A stretch of 8,027 nucleotides of DNA, taken from the NCBI GenBank assembly GCA_964565715.1, contig CAZMGG010000195.1:1-8027 (forward strand), read 5' to 3'. This document shows positions 1-5,055 of the stretch, one piece after another. The position numbers were made by a program, and so were the translations under genes. The notes under the pieces are model-generated. The model saw only the letters and a list, made by a program, of their open reading frames with translations, had not been told where the DNA came from and did not search any database. The DNA is from CAZMGG01 sp964565715. GTDB lineage: Bacteria; Planctomycetota; UBA1135; UBA2386. Numbering within the stretch: the first letter of the stretch is position 1; every line of letters begins with the position of its first letter.

Positions 1-1289
1 TGGAACGCGCCGAGCAGGTTGCGCTTCTGGCCGATCGAGTCGAGCGGGAAGGCCTGGTCGAGCTGCTGCCAGACGGTCAGTTCCGGATCGAGGATGTCGA
101 GGGCCTGCTGCGCGAAGTAGCCGAGCTTGACCGAGGCGCCCAGCCGCACGGCGCCGGCGTCGGCCTCGAGGGCGCCGGCCACCATCTTCAGCAGGGTGGT
201 CTTGCCCGACCCGTTCTGGCCCATCACGCACCAGCGCTCGCCGCGGCGCACCTCGAAGTCGAAGCCGCGGTAGATCGCGCGGGCGCCGTAGGCCTTGTGC
301 ACGCCCTGCAGCTTGACCACGTCCTCGCCGACCCGCGGCGGCCTCTTGAACACGAACGGCACGATCTCGCGGCGCTTGGGCGGCTCCAGCCGCTCGATCT
401 TGGCGATCGCCTTGGCGCGGCTCTGGGCCTGGGCGGCCTTGGCGGCGTGGGTGCCGAAGCGGTCGATGAACCGCTGCATCTTGGCGATCATCGCCTGCTG
501 GCGCTCGAACGCCGCCTCCTGCTGCGCCGCGCGGTTCTTCTGCTCGCGCTCCAGGAAGTCGTAGTCGCCGGTGTAGGACACCAGCTCGCCGTTGTCGATG
601 TCGATGATGCGCGAGACCACGCGGTTCATGAAGTCGCGGTCGTGGCAGGTCATCAGCACGGCGGCCTTGGTCTGCCGCAGCCAGCCCTCGAGCCAGAGGA
701 TCGACTCGATGTCGAGGTGGTTGGTGGGCTCGTCCATCAGCAGCGCGTCGAAGCTGCCGAGCAGCACGCGGGCCATGCCGATGCGCATCTTCCAGCCGCC
801 GGACAGGGCGCCGACTTCGCCGTCGATCATCGCGTCGGTGAAGCCGAGGCCGTGCAGGATCTCCTTGGCCCGGGCCTCCAGCTCGTAGCCGCCGAGGTGG
901 GAGTACTCCTCCTGCACCTCGCCGAAGCGGGCGAGGATCCGGTCCATGTCGTCCTGCCGGTCCGGGTCGCCCATGTCGTGCTGGAGCTGCTCCAGCTCGT
1001 GGTGCAGCTCGCCCAGCCGGCCGCTGCCGGCGATGGTCTGGTCCAGCACCGTGCCCTCGCCCATCTCGCCGATGTCCTGGCGGAAGTGGCCGATGGCGGC
1101 GCGCTTGGGCACCGACACGTCGCCCTCGTCGGGGTGCTCCTCGCCGGTGATCAGCCGGAACAGGGTCGACTTGCCAGCACCGTTGGGGCCGACCAGCCCG
1201 ACCTTCTCGCCGGCGTTGAGCTGCAGGGAGGCATCGACGAACAGGACCTGCTGGCCGTGGCGCTTGCTGATGTTGGTGAGGGCGATCAT
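1..1289 (-). CDS. ABC-F family ATPase (ribosome-associated), 3' end cut by window edge
   Basis: Seen: reading leftwards from ATG at 1289-1287, 429 codons remain open to the edge. The first ABC domain has Walker A GPNGAGKST at residues 34-42, signature LSGGWKMR at 162-169 and Walker B/H-loop region DEPTNHLD at 186-193. A charged helical linker of roughly residues 240-300 follows, with the MQRFIDRF...AQSRAKA pattern typical of ABC-F interdomain linkers. The second domain has Walker A GQNGSGKTT at 357-365. Its signature and Walker B lie outside the window, so about 100 or more residues are missing if the length is the usual 530 or so. No membrane segments are seen. Known: tandem ABC domains without membrane domains and with DEPTNHLD mark ABC-F proteins, cytosolic ATPases that bind the ribosomal E site and modulate translation or antibiotic resistance. 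Subfamily (YbiT-, Uup- or EttA-like) is left open, so no symbol is given. It is probably a housekeeping gene that happens to follow the exported-protein operon. Confidence 0.95.
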   Translation of the reverse strand, partial: MIALTNISKRHGQQVLFVDASLQLNAGEKVGLVGPNGAGKSTLFRLITGEEHPDEGDVSVPKRAAIGHFRQDIGEMGEGTVLDQTIAGSGRLGELHHELEQLQHDMGDPDRQDDMDRILARFGEVQEEYSHLGGYELEARAKEILHGLGFTDAMIDGEVGALSGGWKMRIGMARVLLGSFDALLMDEPTNHLDIESILWLEGWLRQTKAAVLMTCHDRDFMNRVVSRIIDIDNGELVSYTGDYDFLEREQKNRAAQQEAAFERQQAMIAKMQRFIDRFGTHAAKAAQAQSRAKAIAKIERLEPPKRREIVPFVFKRPPRVGEDVVKLQGVHKAYGARAIYRGFDFEVRRGERWCVMGQNGSGKTTLLKMVAGALEADAGAVRLGASVKLGYFAQQALDILDPELTVWQQLDQAFPLDSIGQKRNLLGAF

Positions 1290-1322
1290 CGGGGCGGAGC
1301 ACCATAGCGATCCGGCGCCCCG
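1290..1322 (-). other. Possible stem-loop just upstream of the ABC-F start
   Basis: In the 54-base gap before the ABC-F gene, CGGGGCG (minus strand, 1322-1316) pairs perfectly with CGCCCCG (1296-1290) around a 19-base loop. The second arm directly abuts the ATG, so a folded stem would sit where a ribosome binding site is expected, and no Shine-Dalgarno sequence is obvious in the gap. There is no U-tract, so it does not look like an intrinsic terminator. In DNA this rich in G+C a 7-base match can arise by chance. Confidence 0.25.
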
Positions 1323-1343
1323 TCCGCAGCCCGCCTGGCCGGT

Positions 1344-2105
1344 CTAGCGACCGCCGGTCTTGTCGCGCTGGTCCTTCAGGTGCGCCTCCCAGTACTTGCG
1401 GAAGCGCTCGGGCACCTTCGGCGGGCTGCCCCGGTTCTTCAGGGCGTTGAGGTAGCCCTGCAGCTCACCCCAGGCGGCGTCGCCGGCGCCCGGCGGCACC
1501 TGTTCGGTGCCCTCGCCCGGCGGCCGGTTGCCCTGGCGGTTCTCGCCGGGGCCCTGCTGCTGGTCGGGGCCGTCGGGCTGGCCCTGGGGCTGCGGCTGGC
1601 CGGGCTGCTCCTGCTGGCCCTGCTGGCCCTCCTGGCGCTGGCCCTGCTGCTGGCCCTGCTCCTGCTGCATGAAGTCCGGGTTGGTGCCTTCCTGCCGGTT
1701 GCCCTGCTGCTGCTGGCCCTGCTGTTGCTGGCCCTGCTGCTGCTGCTGGTCCTGCTGCTGTTGCTGTTGCTGTTGCTGGTCCTGCGACTGGCTCTGGCTC
1801 TTGCTCTGCTGCCGCATCTGCTGCAGCTTCTGGATCAGCTCGTCGATGTCTTCGATGACCTTGCCGCTCTGCTGCTGGCCGCGCTCCAGCAGGTCGCGGG
1901 GCTTCGAGGCGGCGTTGCCCTTCTGCGCCGACTCCTGCAGCCAGCGGTCGATCTCGCGCATCTGCTCGTCGATGCGGTTGACGATGTCCTGGATCTCCTG
2001 GGTCGGATCCTGGGCGCGGGCGGGGGCGCCGAACGTGCCGAGCGCGAGGAGCGCGAGGCAGGCGGGCGCGAGGAACGGGGAACGCCGGGTGCGGAAGGTC
2101 TGCAT
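1344..2105 (-). CDS. Exported Gln-rich protein with coiled-coil N-terminal part and WG...ERFRKYW C-terminal module
   Basis: No named family is recognised. Seen: 253 residues from ATG at 2105-2103 to TAG. Arginines at 5, 7 and 8 precede a hydrophobic run (about 11-26) and a signal peptidase I-like ARA|QD site after residue 31, so the protein is probably exported. Residues 34-105 are helical with coiled-coil character (EIQDIVNRIDEQMREIDRWL, then VIEDIDELIQKLQQM). Residues about 103-205 are a low-complexity Gln/Gly/Pro region: nine Gln between Asp109 and Asp119, then runs of five, four and four Gln each closed by Gly. The last 45 residues regain normal composition, with W212-G213, L215 and PERFRKYWEAHL at 232-243. 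From memory, comparable W-G-x-L...YR/FR endings occur in planctomycete proteins of similar gene blocks; this was not checked. The strong RBS and 8-base gap couple it to the coiled-coil gene upstream. Role unknown; a flexible extracytoplasmic linker or adaptor is a guess. Confidence 0.85.
   Translation of the reverse strand: MQTFRTRRSPFLAPACLALLALGTFGAPARAQDPTQEIQDIVNRIDEQMREIDRWLQESAQKGNAASKPRDLLERGQQQSGKVIEDIDELIQKLQQMRQQSKSQSQSQDQQQQQQQQQDQQQQQGQQQQGQQQQGNRQEGTNPDFMQQEQGQQQGQRQEGQQGQQEQPGQPQPQGQPDGPDQQQGPGENRQGNRPPGEGTEQVPPGAGDAAWGELQGYLNALKNRGSPPKVPERFRKYWEAHLKDQRDKTGGR
1701..1778 (-). repeat. Polyglutamine CAG/CAA codon tract
   Basis: This encodes residues 110-135: nine Gln, Asp, five Gln, Gly, four Gln, Gly, four Gln, Gly. 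In the coding direction the nine-Gln run uses CAG with CAA at three regularly alternating positions (1775-1773, 1769-1767, 1763-1761); CAA occurs again at 1727-1725. CAA is otherwise uncommon in this G+C-rich stretch. The tract is an imperfect trinucleotide repeat and could vary in length between strains. Confidence 0.8.
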
Positions 2106-2110
2106 GTCGT

Positions 2111-2116
2111 CTCCTA
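2111..2116 (-). promoter_or_regulatory. Ribosome binding site overlapping the upstream stop codon
   Basis: On the minus strand the stop codon of the coiled-coil gene and the Shine-Dalgarno of the Gln-rich gene are fused as TAGGAG, followed by ACGAC and ATG. The AGGAG core is 5 bases from the start. This is the best RBS in the window; it fixes the start at 2105 and suggests that ribosomes finishing the upstream gene re-initiate here. Confidence 0.8.
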
Positions 2117-5041
2117 ACGGCCGCCGCCGCGGCGGGGTTGTTCTTCGCCGCCGTTGCCGCCGGACGGCGGTTCGCCGCCGGCCTGCATCTGCTGCAGCAT
2201 CTCCTCCATCTGCGCCTTGATCTGCAGGAACAGGCGGGTGACGTCGCCGTGGCGGTGGCCGAGGCGTTCGAGCAGGGCGCCTTCCGCCTCGCTGATCGCC
2301 TCGTCGCCGCGGAGCGCCAGCAGCCGGCCGAGGTCCTCGGCGGCGCGGCGGGTGTCGAGTTCGAGCTGGCGCAGCATCTGCAGGTCGGCGATCAGCGACA
2401 CCAGCCGCTGCTGCTGCTGGTTGAGCCGGTTCTCGCTCTGCTGTTGCTGCTGCTGTTGCTGCTGCTGCTGTTCCTGCCGCTCCTGCTCGCGGCGCTGGCG
2501 CTCGCGCTCGAGGGCCGCCAGCAGGTCCTGGGTGCGCCGCTCGACGTCCTGCTGCAGCAGGGTGGTGAACGGGCCCGGATCCGGGTTGCGGCCGGCCAGC
2601 CGCCGGCTGATCTCGGTGAGGTCGTCCTGGTTGGCCTGCAGCACCGCCTTGAACACCAGGTTGCCCTCCTCGGCGAGCGCCTTGACCATGAACTCGACGC
2701 GGCCGGCGAGGCCCTGCTCCTCCTCGGCGAACTGGTTGAGCTGGCGGCGGGCGGGCCGGGACAGGCCGTCCTTCTCGGCGCTGGCCTGCAGCTCCAGGGT
2801 CTGGCGGGTGATCGGCTGCTGCTTGTCGAGGAGCTGGGTCAGCTCGTCCTTCATCCGGAACAGCAGCTCCTCCTGGCGCAGGTCCTCGTAGCGGTCCTTC
2901 TCCTCCTCGAGGGCCTTGGCGGCCTCCTCGAGCTTGTCGCGGGCCTGCTCCTGCTGCTGCAGGGCCTCGTCGGGGTTGCCCTCCTCCATGGCGCGGCGGG
3001 CGCGCTCGGCGGCCTGGGCGGCCTGGTCGAGGGCCTGCTGCGCCTCGCGGTTCTGGCGCTCCTTGGCCTCGCGGGCGAGCTGCACGATGTCCTCCTGCAG
3101 CTTCTGCTGTTCCTGGGCGAGGTCGCGCACCGCCTGCTGCTGCTCGGGGGTCTGCGGCCGGTTCTGCTGCAGGGCCTGCTGGGCCTGCTGCAGCCGTTCG
3201 GCGGCCTGCTGCTGCTGGCCGGCGGCGCCGGCCTGCTGGCCCTGCTGCAGCTGCTGCTGGGCCTGCTGCATGGCCTGCTGGGCCTGCTGCATGCGTTCGC
3301 CGGCGGCGCGCTGCTGCTGCTCGGTGAGGCCGCCCTGCTGCGCGGCCTGCTGCATCTGCTGCTGGAGCTGCGCGGCCTGCTGCTGCAGCTGTTGCTGGCG
3401 CTCGGCGGCCTGCTGCATGTCACCGGTGCGGTCCTGGCCGGCCTCGGCGAGGGCCTGCTGCAGGGTCTGGCGGGCCTGTTCGAGCCCCTGCCGCGCCTGC
3501 TGCAGTCCCTGCTGGGCCTGCTCGCGGGCCGCCTGCTGCTCGCCGGCCTGCGGCAGGCGGTCGGCGGCCTGACGCAAGGCGCCCTCGGCCTGCTGCAGGG
3601 CCTGGGCCGCCTGCCGCTCGGCGTCGGCCGCCTCCGGGGCGTTGCGCAGGTCGCGGGCCGTGCGCTCGGTGGCGGCCGCCATGCGGCCGGCCTCGGCGGG
3701 GGCGTCGGGGTTCTGCCGCTGCAGCCGGGCCCGGGCCTCGTCCAGGTTGCGCAGGGCCTCGGCCAGGGCGCGTTCGGTGGCGTCGGTGTCGCCCTTCTGC
3801 TGGCTCTCGGTGGCCCGCTGCAGGGCCGAGTTGGCCTTCTGCGCCGCCTCGGCCGGGGAATCCGGCGCCGGTGGCCTGCCCTCGGCCAGGGCCTCGCCGG
3901 TGCGCTGCACGTCCTGCTGCAGCTGGCCCGCCTGCTGGCTGTTGCGCTGCTGGCTCTCCTGTTCGCGCCGGGCGCCCAGCTCGGCCGCGGCGCGGGCGGC
4001 CTCCTGCAGGCGCTGCCGTTCGGCCTCGGTCTCGCCGGCACCGGCCTTCTGCACCGCCTCGGCGGCCGCCTCGGCCTCGCGATCGCGGCTGGGCTCGGGG
4101 TTCTGGGCGGTGGCGGGGCGGTTGGGGGCGTTGGCGGCGCGGCTCTGCAGGCGGTCCCGGGCCTGCTGGATCTGCTGGGCGTCGCCGCCCTGCAGCGCCT
4201 GCTCGAGGGCGCGGGCGTCCTGCTGCAGCCGCTCGGCCCAGCCCTGGTCGCGGACCTGGCCCATCAGCTCGCGGGTGCGCTGGGTCAGCTCGCCGAGCTC
4301 GAAGAGCCGCTCGCGGGCCGGGTCGGGCTGGCCGCTCATCTCGGTGGCGGCGCGCTGCTCGAGGCGCTGCTGGTCCTGCAGCAGGCCCTCGACGCTGCGC
4401 AAGGCCTCCTCGAGGAACGGCCGGCGGGCACCGGCCTGGCGCAGGTTGGCGCGGGCCTCGGCGGCCTGTTCGCGCTGCAGCTGCTGCAGCGCCTCGAGCA
4501 TGGCGCGTTCGGCGGCGCTGGGCTCGGCCCGGGCGGCGGCGGCGGTGCGGTCGCGCAGTTCGCGCTGGGCCCGCTCCAGTTCGCGGGCAGTGCGGGCCAT
4601 CCGTTCGGTCTCGGCGATCTGCTGGTCGAGGTTCTCGACCGAGCGACGCTCCAGCAGGATGTTGAGCAGGCGCTCGAGGTTGTCGACCACTTCGCGCTGC
4701 TTGCGCACCGCCTCGCTGAAGGCCTGCGCGGCGAGATCGTCGCGGATGCCGGCGACGTCGCGCATCAGGCCGCTGCGGTCGAGGTGGGCGATGCCCTCCT
4801 TGAGCAGCTCGACCTCCTTGCTGCGGCCCTCCCGTTCGTAGCGCTGCAGCAGGCGTCCCATCAGCTCCTGCATGCGCTCGGCCTTGCGCAGCACCTCCTC
4901 CTGGTCGCGGCGCAGGCGGGCGAGGTCCTCCGGGGTGGTCTGGGCCGGGCAGGCGGCGGCGAAACCCCCTGCCAGCAGGACCGGCACCAGGGTGGCGAGA
5001 CCGGCGAGGATGGCGGAGCGGACGCGTTGGCTGGGGTTCAT
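2114..5041 (-). CDS. Large exported Gln/Ala-rich coiled-coil protein of a DUF4175-linked operon
   Basis: Seen: 975 residues from ATG at 5041-5039 to TAG. The N-terminus has Arg6/Arg8, a hydrophobic core (about 9-30) and FAAACPAQ at 27-34, compatible with cleavage after CPA or, less likely, lipidation of Cys31. The remainder is nearly all helix-forming. Residues 37-300 are charged coiled coil, 300-500 are Ala/Gln/Glu/Arg-rich with Pro breaks, and 504-626 carry regular Ala/Leu/Met heptads in a Gln background. Residues 640-815 are more complex and look best conserved (EELLFRMKDELTQLLDKQQP; FAEEEQGLAGRVEFMVKAL). An 11-Gln run is at 858-868, a helix at 870-952, and a Gly/Pro/Arg tail follows. Helix-G-D/N-helix units recur near 286, 417 and 688. 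The frame stays open upstream to 7507, but that part overlaps the membrane-protein gene and is Arg/Pro/Ala nonsense. ATG 5041 is chosen because the signal peptide starts there, with a GAGG 7 bases upstream. Likely a periplasmic scaffold; function unknown. Confidence 0.85.
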   Translation of the reverse strand: MNPSQRVRSAILAGLATLVPVLLAGGFAAACPAQTTPEDLARLRRDQEEVLRKAERMQELMGRLLQRYEREGRSKEVELLKEGIAHLDRSGLMRDVAGIRDDLAAQAFSEAVRKQREVVDNLERLLNILLERRSVENLDQQIAETERMARTARELERAQRELRDRTAAAARAEPSAAERAMLEALQQLQREQAAEARANLRQAGARRPFLEEALRSVEGLLQDQQRLEQRAATEMSGQPDPARERLFELGELTQRTRELMGQVRDQGWAERLQQDARALEQALQGGDAQQIQQARDRLQSRAANAPNRPATAQNPEPSRDREAEAAAEAVQKAGAGETEAERQRLQEAARAAAELGARREQESQQRNSQQAGQLQQDVQRTGEALAEGRPPAPDSPAEAAQKANSALQRATESQQKGDTDATERALAEALRNLDEARARLQRQNPDAPAEAGRMAAATERTARDLRNAPEAADAERQAAQALQQAEGALRQAADRLPQAGEQQAAREQAQQGLQQARQGLEQARQTLQQALAEAGQDRTGDMQQAAERQQQLQQQAAQLQQQMQQAAQQGGLTEQQQRAAGERMQQAQQAMQQAQQQLQQGQQAGAAGQQQQAAERLQQAQQALQQNRPQTPEQQQAVRDLAQEQQKLQEDIVQLAREAKERQNREAQQALDQAAQAAERARRAMEEGNPDEALQQQEQARDKLEEAAKALEEEKDRYEDLRQEELLFRMKDELTQLLDKQQPITRQTLELQASAEKDGLSRPARRQLNQFAEEEQGLAGRVEFMVKALAEEGNLVFKAVLQANQDDLTEISRRLAGRNPDPGPFTTLLQQDVERRTQDLLAALERERQRREQERQEQQQQQQQQQQQSENRLNQQQQRLVSLIADLQMLRQLELDTRRAAEDLGRLLALRGDEAISEAEGALLERLGHRHGDVTRLFLQIKAQMEEMLQQMQAGGEPPSGGNGGEEQPRRGGGR
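2438..2470 (-). repeat. Eleven-codon polyglutamine run
   Basis: Eleven consecutive Gln codons encode residues 858-868 of the coiled-coil protein, between a Glu/Arg-rich helix and SENRLNQQQQ. Nine are CAG and two are CAA (2458-2456 and 2446-2444). It is the longest pure amino-acid run in the window and a candidate for length variation by slippage. Confidence 0.85.
3164..3532 (-). repeat. Degenerate 21-base (heptad) repeats encoding an Ala/Leu/Gln coiled coil
   Basis: This encodes residues 504-626 of the coiled-coil protein. Small or hydrophobic residues recur at 3-4 spacing: A509, L513, A516, L520, A523, L527, A530; then M542, A545, L552, A556, L559, M563, A566; then M584, A587, M591, A594, L598; then A613, L617, A620, L624. 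The units QQGLQQA, RQGLEQA and RQTLQQA lie in direct tandem (511-530 and the following Leu), which at DNA level gives imperfect 21-base repeats rich in CAG. Gly-rich breaks (570-571, 601-608) separate the coils. Confidence 0.75.
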
Positions 5042-5048
5042 GACGGCG

Positions 5049-5052
5049 CCTC
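5049..5052 (-). promoter_or_regulatory. Shine-Dalgarno of the coiled-coil gene
   Basis: GAGG on the minus strand lies 7 bases before ATG 5041, inside the 14-base gap after the TGA of the DUF4175-like gene. With the signal peptide that starts at this ATG, it supports placing the start here and not at any of the upstream in-frame starts back to 7507. Confidence 0.6.
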
Positions 5053-5055
5053 GGT

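Noticed and set aside
297..1307. Plus-strand ORF of 336 codons opposite the ABC-F gene
   Set aside because: The minus strand carries complete ABC motifs in order; the plus frame is His/Leu/Val-rich with no recognisable domain.
1701..1781. CRISPR-like or satellite array
   Set aside because: The repetition is at codon level within an open frame, with no spacers or conserved longer unit.
1380..2117. Apparent hydrophobic membrane protein on the plus strand, very Leu-rich
   Set aside because: The Leu runs are simply CTG, the reverse complement of the CAG tract in the polyglutamine gene.
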